Origin: Streptomyces sp. NBC_01465
GTDB taxonomy: Bacteria; Actinomycetota; Actinomycetes; Streptomycetales; Streptomycetaceae
DNA length: 64,000 nucleotides
Assembly (NCBI RefSeq): GCF_036227325.1
Contig: NZ_CP109467.1
Coordinates: 1,984,001 to 2,048,000 of the forward strand
Direction of reading: 5' to 3'
Each line of letters opens with the position of its first letter. Position 1 is the stretch's first letter. Shown piece by piece: positions 32,940-42,134 of this stretch. The position numbers were made by a program, and so were the translations under genes. The notes under the pieces are model-generated. The model worked only from the letters and a program-made list of their open reading frames with translations, did no database searches and had not been told where the DNA came from.

Positions 32940-35900
32940 ATGAGCACTTACTCCCTGGCCTACTCCAGCGAACTCATGCAGAACTATCTGCAGGCCGAAA
33001 TCCTGGCCCCGGACGCGAAGTTCGAGGCCCTCCAGGCGCAGGGCGGCAGCTCGCTGCTGTTCTCGCTCGGTACGGACCACGCGCTGTACCTGACCAGGGA
33101 GGTCCCGCAGGCGAGGAGCGGGTGGAAGCGCTCCGACCTGAGCACCGCACAGATCCGCAAGGACTTCGCCGGCCGGACCGGCGTCACCTGCAAGGACTTC
33201 GCCACCGCCCAGGCCGCCACCGCCGTCTCCGGCGCGGCCCCTGTCCACCTGGCGATGGTGCTCTCCGACGCCCAGAACGACCGCCTCTACCTGAGCCTCG
33301 ACAACTCGGACTCCCCCGCCGCCTGGGACAAGGCGCCGGCCTGGACGGCGTATCCGTTCGACGACCCGGCCCACCCGCTCGCCCAGGTCAGGATCGCCGG
33401 CGTACTCATCGGCGAGGCGACCGACGCGGAGTACATCGTGGCGGACGTCATCCGCAATCCCGCCGCCGCCCAGCCACTGGTCTTCCGCTACTACATCGAC
33501 CCGGCCCGCACCGGCGGCTACGCCTGGCACCCGCACGACCTCGCGATCGACCTGGCCCCCGGGAAGTACTCCAGCTGTCTGGGCCGCAGGGCCGGGCAGT
33601 ACGTGGACGGTCTCTACACCATCGGTCAGGTGGCCGGCACGCCCCAGTTCATGTACCAGCCGCTGTACAACGTGTTCAACCCCAAGGTCTCCGCACCGCC
33701 GAGCCTGTTCACCCTGCCCGGGAAGCGGACACCGGAGGCCATCGCCACCTGCCGCAATGCCGACAACTCATCGGACCTGTACATCACTTCGGGCGGCACG
33801 CTCTACTACATGGCCGGCGGCGCCCAGCAGAGCGGCACCGTCGCCACCCCGCTGTTCAGCAGTCCGCGGTTCAACGGGGTCCGCAGTCTGTTCGCCGCGA
33901 CCGACGGCGGCGACAGCGTCATGGTCTGGGGGCTCAACGCCAGCAACGAGGTCTTCTTCACCACGTGCCAGTCGTCGCAGGTGACGACCGGGGCGCTCGG
34001 CTGGAGTGTGCCGCTGCCGATCCTCACCGGCGCGGAACAGATCTCGCCGTATCTCGACCGGGCGAACAGCGCGGGCACCTTCTTCGCGCACACCGGGCAG
34101 AACAAGCTGACCAAGGCCGTGAAGTCGCCCGCCACCGGCATGTGGTCGTTCAGCGACATCACCCTGGACCCGCCGAACGGCAACGCACCCGCCCGGAGCT
34201 TCACCTCGTACACCACCCAGGTGCGCGTGACCGACGCCGTCGGTCAGCCGGCGGCCGCTGTGCCGCTCACGATCACGGCCACCAACGTCACGGCGGTGCG
34301 GATCAATTACCTGCACTACGTGATCGGCCCGACGCCCGTCCAGGTGCCGACGGACGCACTGGGGACCGTCACGATCGTCGAGCCGGTGGACACCGTGGCC
34401 GGCACCAGGCTGTCGGTGTCGGCGGGCGGGGTCCGCGCCGAGATCAATCCGATGGACAAGGCGTTCAAGAAGGCCGTCGCGCTCAACACGCCCGCGCTGC
34501 TGACCGGCGCCACCATCATCCGTCCGAACGGCACCACCAAGAAGCTGGTGCCTACGGGGGCGAGTGCGGCGGCCCTGCAGACCGTGGCATCCGCCAACTC
34601 CCGTCTGGGGCAGGCGTACGCGGGCCTGCCGGCCGCCCTCGCCGCCGCCGGTCTGCGGTCTCAGGTCGCCACCACCGGGCAGAGCCGGAGCACCGCCGCC
34701 GTGACGTCGCTCGGCAGCCCCGCCTCCATCCTGGTCGACGCCGGAGACCTGTTCAGCTGGCTCGGCGAACAGATCGGGGGCGGCCTGACGTACGTCGTCC
34801 AGCTGATCGAGGACGGAGCCACCAAACTGTGGAACTTCGTCGTCACGATCGCGGGCGAGGTCTACCAGTGCGTCCTCGACTCCGTGGAGGCGGTCGTCTC
34901 CGCCGCCCAGTGGCTCTACTCGCAGCTCAAGACCGGGCTCGCCGACCTGCTCGACTACCTGAAGTTCCTGTTCGAGTGGAACGACATCACCCGCACCAAG
35001 AACGTCATGGCCCATCTCACCAAGGTGTACCTGAACTACCAGGTCGAACAGATCGAGGTCGTCAAGGGCGAGTTCGACCACATGATCGCCAGCATGGAGC
35101 AGGCGATCGGCAAGTGGGCGGGCGTCGGCGGCTGGGCGGGGCTCGGCGCCGACGGCAACGCGACGCCCAGCAGCAAGTCCACTCCCAACGCGCAGCACAG
35201 CGCCCCCGGTTGGCTGCTGGCCCACCATTACGAGAACAACGGGACGGCGCTCACCCAGGTCAAACCCCTGCCGCCGGTGACGCCCTCGCCCAATCCCATC
35301 ACCGTGCTGATCGAGGCGGTGAAGAGGGAGGGCACGGTCATCGGTGACACGGTCACCCGGCTGCAGTCCCTCGCGGCCGACTTCGAGAGCAGGCCGCTGC
35401 TCGAGACGCTCAAGAAGCTCGTGGCGATCCTGGCCGATCTGGTCCTGGAGAGCGCGCGGACCGTCATCGACGCCCTCTTCGACGTCCTGTACGACATCGC
35501 CAAGGCCGCGGTGAAGCTCCTCGACACCCCGATCCACATCCCGGTGGTCTCCGACATCCTCAACAGCTTCGGCGTACCGGACCTGTCCTTCCTCGACCTC
35601 GCCTGCTGGGTCGCCGCCGTGCCGGTGACGCTGGCGTACAAGGTCGCCAAGGGCAAGGCCCCGTTCCCGGACAACGCCGACACCACCTTCCTGATCGGCG
35701 TGACGGACTACCCGACGCTGCTCAACGCCTTCCAGCCGAAGCAGATCACCGGGCAGGCCACCCCGCGCGCCATGGCGACGGCGGCGGCCGCCGGGCCGAT
35801 CGCCATCTCCGCGACCACCGCCACGGCGGTCCACATCGCGGGGCACGGGTTCTCCGGGTTCAGCGCGCTGTTCGGCGGCGGTCTGGTCTCCGCCTTCGAG

Positions 35901-36434
35901 GCCGCCCAGGAGACCGGGGACAACCCCTGGGCCATTCCGTCGGCCGTGCTGGGCGTGATCGGCGGGGTGTCGGGGGGTCTGGCCAACTCGGTGGCCAACT
36001 ATGTGGTCCCCAACGACCCGATCGACAACCCGTACGTGTCGGCGGTGGCCACCGCCACCACCGCCGTCCGCATCCTGTGCAAGCTCGTCTTCTCGGGCCC
36101 CGCACAGGCCAAGTTCGCCACCACGGCCCGGCTCGGCAGCCTGGCCGTCGCCGACGGCCGGGGGGTCGGCGCCATCGTCGACGCCGTGCTGGTGATCCCC
36201 TCCCTGGCCTGCAGCGCCTACCACTTCTACGAGCTGTCGCAGAAGCCGGCCGGCTCCCCGCGGAGCATCGCGATCGTGGACGAGACCAGCACCCTCACCA
36301 ACGACATCTCCCGCATCAGCTACGCGGTCGCCGTCAACACCGAGGAGATCCCCAAGGCGGTCGCGATCGGCGTCATGGTCGGCGCCAACATCTGCACGGG
36401 CGGCCTGCAGATCGCGGAGTGCGCGATGGTCTGA
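32940..36434 (+). CDS. Very large unknown protein: propeller-like, Ig-like and hydrophobic helical regions
   Basis: This protein has 1164 residues and no signal peptide. Residues about 1-420 contain five or six repeated sheets with aromatic and Gly turns (SSLLFSLGTDHALYLTRE; NDRLYLSLDNSDSPAAWD; DLYITSGGTLYYMAGG; VMVWGLNASNEVFFTT; FFAHTGQNKLTKAV), suggestive of a beta-propeller. About 425-500 is Ig/invasin-like (TTQVRVTDAVGQPAAAVPLTITATNVTAV). About 590-740 is amphipathic helical (SWLGEQIGGGLTYVVQLIED, then DYLKFLFEWNDITRTKNVMAHL). The C-terminal third has Gly/Ala-rich hydrophobic stretches (AVLGVIGGVSGGLANSVANYV; TATAVHIAGHGFSGFSALFGGG) that could enter a membrane. I know no function. Start ATG 32940 has a weak ribosome-binding site. 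Confidence 0.75.
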   Translation: MSTYSLAYSSELMQNYLQAEILAPDAKFEALQAQGGSSLLFSLGTDHALYLTREVPQARSGWKRSDLSTAQIRKDFAGRTGVTCKDFATAQAATAVSGAAPVHLAMVLSDAQNDRLYLSLDNSDSPAAWDKAPAWTAYPFDDPAHPLAQVRIAGVLIGEATDAEYIVADVIRNPAAAQPLVFRYYIDPARTGGYAWHPHDLAIDLAPGKYSSCLGRRAGQYVDGLYTIGQVAGTPQFMYQPLYNVFNPKVSAPPSLFTLPGKRTPEAIATCRNADNSSDLYITSGGTLYYMAGGAQQSGTVATPLFSSPRFNGVRSLFAATDGGDSVMVWGLNASNEVFFTTCQSSQVTTGALGWSVPLPILTGAEQISPYLDRANSAGTFFAHTGQNKLTKAVKSPATGMWSFSDITLDPPNGNAPARSFTSYTTQVRVTDAVGQPAAAVPLTITATNVTAVRINYLHYVIGPTPVQVPTDALGTVTIVEPVDTVAGTRLSVSAGGVRAEINPMDKAFKKAVALNTPALLTGATIIRPNGTTKKLVPTGASAAALQTVASANSRLGQAYAGLPAALAAAGLRSQVATTGQSRSTAAVTSLGSPASILVDAGDLFSWLGEQIGGGLTYVVQLIEDGATKLWNFVVTIAGEVYQCVLDSVEAVVSAAQWLYSQLKTGLADLLDYLKFLFEWNDITRTKNVMAHLTKVYLNYQVEQIEVVKGEFDHMIASMEQAIGKWAGVGGWAGLGADGNATPSSKSTPNAQHSAPGWLLAHHYENNGTALTQVKPLPPVTPSPNPITVLIEAVKREGTVIGDTVTRLQSLAADFESRPLLETLKKLVAILADLVLESARTVIDALFDVLYDIAKAAVKLLDTPIHIPVVSDILNSFGVPDLSFLDLACWVAAVPVTLAYKVAKGKAPFPDNADTTFLIGVTDYPTLLNAFQPKQITGQATPRAMATAAAAGPIAISATTATAVHIAGHGFSGFSALFGGGLVSAFEAAQETGDNPWAIPSAVLGVIGGVSGGLANSVANYVVPNDPIDNPYVSAVATATTAVRILCKLVFSGPAQAKFATTARLGSLAVADGRGVGAIVDAVLVIPSLACSAYHFYELSQKPAGSPRSIAIVDETSTLTNDISRISYAVAVNTEEIPKAVAIGVMVGANICTGGLQIAECAMV

Positions 36435-36465
36435 CTCCTGCCGGGTCTGGGCGAGCACGGACAGT

Positions 36466-36927
36466 TCAGGCCCGGTCCGGCTCCTTCCGGAGGAGTTCCT
36501 CGGCCGAGCAGTCGGAGTCGGGGTCCTCCACCAGACAGAGGCTGACCCCCTTGTCGTCCTCGCGGATCAGGGCCGACAGGAGGCAGGGGTCGTCCTCGGC
36601 GTCCATGTCCAGAGCGATGGTGTCGCCGCTGGTCAGTGTTTCGTCGCCGAACGAGCCGCCGTGCTCGTTCGGCGCGGTGAAGAAAATCCAGCGGCCGGCC
36701 ACCACGTCAGGACAGTGCGTCCCACCCAACAGCCCCTTCTTCATGCTCGTCCCCGACATGGTGCGATCGGCCCCCAGGTACAGGTGCGCACCCGTGGGGC
36801 TGCTCCACGCACCCACGAGCTCCGACTGGTCGACCACGGCCGCCGGACCGCCCGGCGACACACAGGCCGTGCAGACCCACAACAGCCCGGCCGCGAGAGC
36901 CGCCGCCCGAAGCCCCGAAATCCTCAT
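36466..36927 (-). CDS. Hypothetical lipoprotein
   Basis: From ATG at 36927 the 153-residue product reads MRISGLRAAALAAGLLWVC and then TACVSPGG, with lipobox VCTAC. The mature part resembles a small extracellular beta-domain: LVGAWSSPTGAHLYLGADRTMSG, GRWIFFT and LTSGDTIALDMDAEDDPC, with four more cysteines. The motif 'LVGAWSS..GA.L.L..D' is common in Streptomyces lipoproteins of unknown role. A 16-bp palindrome lies 21 bases upstream of the start. An in-frame upstream extension to 37002 looks non-coding. Confidence 0.78.
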   Translation of the reverse strand: MRISGLRAAALAAGLLWVCTACVSPGGPAAVVDQSELVGAWSSPTGAHLYLGADRTMSGTSMKKGLLGGTHCPDVVAGRWIFFTAPNEHGGSFGDETLTSGDTIALDMDAEDDPCLLSALIREDDKGVSLCLVEDPDSDCSAEELLRKEPDRA

Positions 36928-36947
36928 GCGCCCCCGCCCTCCGAATA

Positions 36948-36963
36948 TCTGAACGCGTTCAGA
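36948..36963. promoter_or_regulatory. 16-bp perfect palindrome upstream of the lipoprotein gene
   Basis: TCTGAACGCGTTCAGA is exactly self-complementary and lies 21 bases before the lipoprotein start and 43 bases beyond the GH38 stop. TGAACGCGTTCA is a form used by TetR- and LacI-family repressors. It differs from the ACTNANGCGNTTTAGT sites beside the LacI gene. Confidence 0.55.
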
Positions 36964-37005
36964 ATAGTGGGCGGGGCCGGGCCCTGGGACTTCGGGGCCC
37001 ACCGG

Positions 37006-40000
37006 TCAGCTTGCGTCGTGGCGGACGCCCAGCCGCAGCGTCACCAGCTCGAACGGCCGCAGGCTCAGCGCGACCGTCCCCTGCTCCACCGCATACGCGG
37101 GCGCCTCCGCGAGGGGGCGCTCCAGCAGGTCCGTCGCGACCACCGAGCCGGCCGGGAAACCGAGCCGCAGAACGGTCTTGGCACGGCCGCCGCCCGCTTC
37201 GTAGAGCCGTACGACCACATCGCCCGAGCCGTCGTCGGCCAGCTTGACCGCGCTGATCGCGACCGCTTCGTCGTCCACCGTCGCCAGGGGCTCGACCTCC
37301 GCGTCCCCGGCGACACGGCGCTCGGGCACGTTGATACGGAATCCCTCGCGGACCGCGTCGACCACGCTCGCGCCGGGCGCAAGCGCGTAGCGGAAGCGGT
37401 GGACGCCCTGGTCGGTCTCCGGGTCGGGGAAGCGCGGGGCGCGCAGCAGCGAGAGACGGACGGTGGTGGTCGTGCCGGAGTCGGAGGCGCGGACCGTACG
37501 GGTCACGTCGTGGCCGTACGTCGAGTCGTTGACCAGTGCCACGCCCCAGCCGGGCTCCGCCACGTGCACGAAGCGGTGGTTGCAGGCCTCGAACTTGGCC
37601 GCCTCCCAGCTGGTGTTGGTGTGGGTGGGGCGGTGGAGGTGGCCGAACTGGGTCTCCGCCGCGTACCGCTCGGCGTGGACGTCGACGGGGAAGGCGGCCT
37701 TGAGGAACTTCTCCGTCTCGTGCCAGTCGACCTCGGTGTCGATGTCGAGGCGCCGCTCGCCGGCGGCCAGGGTCAGGACCTGGGTGGCGCGGGATGCGCC
37801 GAAGGACCGTACGACCTCGATCGAGACGGCGGCCGGGGAGTTGGCGGTGACCTTGACCGAGTCGGTGTCCGTCAGGTCGGTGACGACGTTGCGGTAGAAC
37901 TCGTCGACGTCCCAGGCGTCCCACATGTTCGGGAAGTCGGGGTGGATCTGGAGGAGGTTCGCGGCCGCGCCCGGGGCGACGGTCTCGCGGTCGTTCGCGA
38001 TGTCGTACGCGGAGACCACCAGGCCCCGGTCGTCGATCTCGATCCGCAGCAGCCCGTTGTCGAGTACGTGACCTCCGCCGGGCCGTGCCGTCAGGGTGAC
38101 CTCCCCGGTGACCGCGGCCCGTCCCGCGCCGCCTGCCGCGATTCCCGAGCGGGTGTGCGCCGCCGCGTTGAACACGATCTCGGAGCCCGCGCCGGCGTCT
38201 CCGGCGAGCGCCGTCTGGGCCGCCGCGATGATCGCGCCGAGCTCCTCGGCGACCGCCGCGTACGTCTTCTCCGCCTCGCGGTGCACCCAGGCGATGGAGG
38301 AGCCGGGCAGGATGTCGTGGAACTGGTGGAGCAGGACCGTCTTCCAGATGCGGTCCAACTCGGCGTAGGGATAAGGGAATCCGGTCCGTACCGCAGCGGT
38401 CGCCGCCCACAGTTCGGCCTCGCGCAGCAGGTGCTCCGAGCGCCGGTTGCCCTGCTTGGTCTTGGCCTGGCTGGTGAGCGTGGCGCGGTGCAGCTCCAGG
38501 TAGAGCTCGCCGACCCAGACCGGCGGTTCGGGGTATTCGGCCTCGGCCTTGGTGAAGAACTCGGCCGGGGTCTCCCACGTCACCTTCGCCGAGCCCTCCA
38601 GGTCGGCCATCCGTCGCGCCTTGGCGATCATCTCGCGCGTGGTGCCGCCCCCGCCGTCGCCCCAGCCCGTCGGCGCGAGGGAGTGCTTGGCGACGCCCTT
38701 GTCCTTGAAGTTCTTTCCGGCGTGGGCGATTTCACGGCCGAGCATGGAGCAGTTGTAGGTGTCGACGGGCGGGAAGTGCGTGAAGATCCGGGTCCCGTCG
38801 ATGCCCTCCCAGGTGAAGGTGTGGTGCGGGAACTTGTTGATCTGAGACCACGAGATCTTCTGGGTGAGCAGCCACTTGGAGCCCGCCGCCTTGATGATCT
38901 GCGGCAGTCCGGCGGCGAAGCCGAAGGTGTCGGGCAGCCAGGCCTCGTCGTTCTCGATGCCGAACTCGTCGAGGAAGAACCGCTTTCCGTGCACGAACTG
39001 GCGGGCCATCGCCTCCGATCCCGGCATGTTGGTGTCGGACTCGACCCACATGCCACCGGCCGGCACGAAGCGGCCTTCGGCGACGGCCTTCTTGACCTTC
39101 GCGTACACCTCGGGGCGGTGCTCCTTGATCCAGGCGTACTGCTGGGCCTGGGACATGGTGAAAATGAACTCCGGCTCGTCCTCCAGGAGCGAGGTCATGT
39201 TCGACGTCGTACGCGCCACCTTGCGGACCGTCTCGCGCAGCGGCCACAGCCAGGCGGAGTCGATGTGGGCGTGGCCGACGGCGCTGATGCGGTGGGCGGA
39301 GGCGTCGGCGGGGGCCGAGAGGACCTCGGTCAGTTCCGTACGGGCAGCAGCCGCCGTGCCGTTGACGTCCTGCAGGTCGACCGCGTCCAGGCAGCGGTTG
39401 ACGGCGCGCAGGAGCTCCCAGCGGCGGCCGGACTCGACGGGCAGCTCGTGCATCAGCTCGCCCACGACCTCCAGGTCCTGGATCAGCTCCCAGACCTCGG
39501 TGTCGAAGACGGCCAGGTCCATGCGCTCCAGGCGGTACTGCGGTGTGTCGCCCGCCGTCGCCTTGTCGCCGAGCTGGGTCGGCTGGAAGGGCTTGTAGTC
39601 GAGGAGTACGGGGTTGGACGCGGCCTCGACGTGCAGTTCGACCTGCTCGCCGCCTTGCGCAGGGGCGCCGATGCGCACCCACTGGTTGCGCGGGTTGAGG
39701 CCCTTCACCGGGGTGCCGTCGGGGCGGTAGACCAGGCCCTCGCACTGGAAGCCCGGCATGTTTTCGTCGAAGCCCAGGTCGAGGAGGGCCTCCACGGTCT
39801 TCCCCGCCCACTCGGCCGGGACCTCACCCGTGATCTTGAACCAGGTGGTCGCCCACGGAGCCCCCCATGCATCGCCGACCTTCACCGGGGCGTGTGTCGC
39901 GGCGAGGCCTTCGGCCACCGGCACCGGCTCGCCGGGGGCGACCCAGGCCTCGACCTGCAGCGGCACCGACGCGGGGTACACGGCGGGGCGGATGCGCTCG

Positions 40001-40050
40001 TCGAGCACGCGCTTGAGGCGGGCCTCGACGAGGGCGCGGTCGTCATGCAT
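37006..40050 (-). CDS. Intracellular GH38 alpha-mannosidase
   Basis: This 1014-residue enzyme has no signal peptide. GH38 landmarks are the zinc-binding motif SAVGHAHIDSAWLWPLRE (His 262, Asp 264), nucleophile Asp in AWLPDTFGFAAGLPQI (about 374) and VLLHQFHDILPGSSIAWVH (another His/Asp ligand pair). The helical middle and long beta C-terminal domains complete the fold. It trims alpha-linked mannose. The position at the end of an ABC-GH5-GH85 operon suggests that it acts on imported N-glycan fragments. Confidence 0.95.
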   Translation of the reverse strand: MHDDRALVEARLKRVLDERIRPAVYPASVPLQVEAWVAPGEPVPVAEGLAATHAPVKVGDAWGAPWATTWFKITGEVPAEWAGKTVEALLDLGFDENMPGFQCEGLVYRPDGTPVKGLNPRNQWVRIGAPAQGGEQVELHVEAASNPVLLDYKPFQPTQLGDKATAGDTPQYRLERMDLAVFDTEVWELIQDLEVVGELMHELPVESGRRWELLRAVNRCLDAVDLQDVNGTAAAARTELTEVLSAPADASAHRISAVGHAHIDSAWLWPLRETVRKVARTTSNMTSLLEDEPEFIFTMSQAQQYAWIKEHRPEVYAKVKKAVAEGRFVPAGGMWVESDTNMPGSEAMARQFVHGKRFFLDEFGIENDEAWLPDTFGFAAGLPQIIKAAGSKWLLTQKISWSQINKFPHHTFTWEGIDGTRIFTHFPPVDTYNCSMLGREIAHAGKNFKDKGVAKHSLAPTGWGDGGGGTTREMIAKARRMADLEGSAKVTWETPAEFFTKAEAEYPEPPVWVGELYLELHRATLTSQAKTKQGNRRSEHLLREAELWAATAAVRTGFPYPYAELDRIWKTVLLHQFHDILPGSSIAWVHREAEKTYAAVAEELGAIIAAAQTALAGDAGAGSEIVFNAAAHTRSGIAAGGAGRAAVTGEVTLTARPGGGHVLDNGLLRIEIDDRGLVVSAYDIANDRETVAPGAAANLLQIHPDFPNMWDAWDVDEFYRNVVTDLTDTDSVKVTANSPAAVSIEVVRSFGASRATQVLTLAAGERRLDIDTEVDWHETEKFLKAAFPVDVHAERYAAETQFGHLHRPTHTNTSWEAAKFEACNHRFVHVAEPGWGVALVNDSTYGHDVTRTVRASDSGTTTTVRLSLLRAPRFPDPETDQGVHRFRYALAPGASVVDAVREGFRINVPERRVAGDAEVEPLATVDDEAVAISAVKLADDGSGDVVVRLYEAGGGRAKTVLRLGFPAGSVVATDLLERPLAEAPAYAVEQGTVALSLRPFELVTLRLGVRHDAS

Positions 40051-40081
40051 GAGGGGACTCCGTATCTGTGGTGCTGGGGTC

Positions 40082-42109
40082 TTACCAGGGGTGGGTGACG
40101 GTGACCGGTTGTGAGGTGGTGAACAGCTCGCCCACGGCGCGCAGTTCGAAGGTGACGGCGCTCTCGCCCTGCACTGCGGTGAGCCCCTTCACATAGGCGG
40201 CTGTTGCACACGTCCCCGTGAGGAAGGTCCGTGTGCCGTCCTTGAGGACGCGGTAGAGCTCGTACTGGCGTACGTGCCCGGATGCACCCTGCCACGACAG
40301 GCGGAACTGCCCGTCGCCGGAGGCCTTGTCGACCGTGAGCGCGGTCGGCGCCGCCACCTGCTCGTCGGCGTCCTTCACCAGGAGCGCGCCGAGGCGCCAC
40401 TTCACGGCGCCGGGCCCGGTGAGCCGTACCGCGAGGCCGTGGATCGTGCCGGTGCCGAGCGAGGAGAGCCGGACCGTGGCCTGCGACCAGGCGCCGGCGC
40501 TCACGGTGCCTGCGGGCAGGAAGGAGTACGTCAGCGGATCACCGGGGTTGGCGGGTTCGTTCAGGGCGACGCCGACCTCGACCGTGACCGACCCGGAGGC
40601 CGCGCGCTGGGCGAGCGTCACCGTGGTCGCTGCGCTCAACGGGAGCCGGGTGCCGTGCAGTTCGACGACGACCGGTGCGTTCAGCGTGCCGTCGACGAGC
40701 AGGCTGGAGCCGCCGTGCCAGGCGTCCTCGAAGTCCAGGGTGACCGAGGGGCGGGTGCCAGTGGTGCGGGTGACCCAGCGGCGGCCCGGGAGCCGGTCCT
40801 GGACGCCGAGCTGGTTCCAGGCGGCGGTCGAGCGCACGGTCCCGCCGTCGTACCAGGCGAGCCCGTGCCCGGTGTTGAAGCTGCAGCCGAACGGCAGCTC
40901 CGACACGGTCGAACGGTCGGCGACCGCGGTGGCCGGGGCGCGCCAGGCGCCGGTGGATGCGCGTGACGGGTCGAGCGACGTACCGGTCCAGAACTGGTCG
41001 TCGGCGGCGTGGAATTGGCCGGGTGTGCTGCCTGCGGCCAGGTGCTTGTACGTCCACTCCGGCCGGTAGAAGCCGTACGACGTGGTGTGTGCGCCGCTCG
41101 TCGGGATCACGGCGTCCCAGTTCACGGACGTGCTCCAGCCGTTCGACTCGACGTCGACTCCGGCCCACAGGTCGTAGCGGCTGCGCCCCAGGCTCTCGGC
41201 GAGCTGCGCCGACGAACTCAGCCCGGACGCCGACCAGTTGAAGTTGACGAAGAAGGTGTCGGACCGGGTGAAGAAGTCCTGGTTCTGGGCATTGAGCTGG
41301 TTCTGCCAGGAGACCGCACCGGACTTCACCATCGAGTCGTACCAGTCGATCCGCAGCCCGTGCGCCGACCCGAGCCGCTTCAGCTCCGCGAGGAACGCCA
41401 GCATCTGCGTGGCGAGCGCGGTGTCGCCGCCGGAGGTCTCGGCGTTGACGAACCAGCCGTCGAAGCCGTACGCGACGGCGACGTCCACCAGCTTCTGGGC
41501 GATCGGGAAGGTGCCGTCCGCGGCCTTCTGCACCAGGTCGCGGGTCCACTGCAGCTGGCCGCCGTACGCGGTCGGCGGCATGAAGATGTTGCCGAGGACG
41601 GTGACGCCGTGGCGGTGCGCGGCGTCCACGACCGGGGCGTTCGGCGCGAGGACGATGCCCTCGCCGGACGACCCGCCCCAGAAGACCAGTTCGTCGATGT
41701 ACGCCCAGTGGGTCAGGGCGTAGTAGGCGGCGGTGGCGCCGCCCTGGGAGGGGTTGCCCGCGGTCGGGTCGAAGGAGACCAGGGAGGTGATACGGGCCTG
41801 GTCGGTACGGGCCGTCGTGTTGACCGGGGTCGGTGTGAAGCGCGGGGCGAGCGGCGTGGTCGAGCGGTTGAAGGCGAGGTCCGCGTCGCCCGCAGGCGTC
41901 CAGGACTTCAGCGAACGCCAGGTGATCCCCGCGCCCGGGGTGCCGGACGGCAGGTTCTGCGGGAACCAGTAGGAGGCGTACGGCTGGAGGTTCGCTGCAG
42001 CCTGGGGCGCTGCGGAAGCGGACCCGGTGAGGGGCGGCGCGAGCAGGGCCGCGGCCGCGCCGGCGGTGCTCAGTACGACGGTGCGCCGAGTGGGGGGCGT
42101 GCGGGTCAT
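40082..42109 (-). CDS. Secreted GH85 endo-beta-N-acetylglucosaminidase
   Basis: This 675-residue enzyme has a Tat/Sec-type signal (TRRTVVLSTAGAAAALLAPPL). GH85 marks are NLQPYASYWFPQNLPSG, DELVFWGGSSGEGIVLAPN, VLGNIFMPPTAYGG and the catalytic pair in YGFDGWFVNAETSGGD: Asn 222 supports the substrate acetamido group and Glu 224 is the acid/base. It cuts between the two core GlcNAc residues of N-glycans and releases the glycan from protein. A beta-sandwich domain and a C-terminal FN3-like segment (LTVDKASGDGQFRLSWQGA) follow. The start ATG 42109 has AAGGAG upstream. Confidence 0.95.
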   Translation of the reverse strand: MTRTPPTRRTVVLSTAGAAAALLAPPLTGSASAAPQAAANLQPYASYWFPQNLPSGTPGAGITWRSLKSWTPAGDADLAFNRSTTPLAPRFTPTPVNTTARTDQARITSLVSFDPTAGNPSQGGATAAYYALTHWAYIDELVFWGGSSGEGIVLAPNAPVVDAAHRHGVTVLGNIFMPPTAYGGQLQWTRDLVQKAADGTFPIAQKLVDVAVAYGFDGWFVNAETSGGDTALATQMLAFLAELKRLGSAHGLRIDWYDSMVKSGAVSWQNQLNAQNQDFFTRSDTFFVNFNWSASGLSSSAQLAESLGRSRYDLWAGVDVESNGWSTSVNWDAVIPTSGAHTTSYGFYRPEWTYKHLAAGSTPGQFHAADDQFWTGTSLDPSRASTGAWRAPATAVADRSTVSELPFGCSFNTGHGLAWYDGGTVRSTAAWNQLGVQDRLPGRRWVTRTTGTRPSVTLDFEDAWHGGSSLLVDGTLNAPVVVELHGTRLPLSAATTVTLAQRAASGSVTVEVGVALNEPANPGDPLTYSFLPAGTVSAGAWSQATVRLSSLGTGTIHGLAVRLTGPGAVKWRLGALLVKDADEQVAAPTALTVDKASGDGQFRLSWQGASGHVRQYELYRVLKDGTRTFLTGTCATAAYVKGLTAVQGESAVTFELRAVGELFTTSQPVTVTHPW

Positions 42110-42134
42110 GGCTGTTTTCTCCTTGCGGTGGGAG

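Noticed and set aside
31529..35347. 1272-residue + strand frame crossing both module genes
   Set aside because: It is a different frame of the two large genes, with Arg/Pro/Gly-rich low-complexity content.
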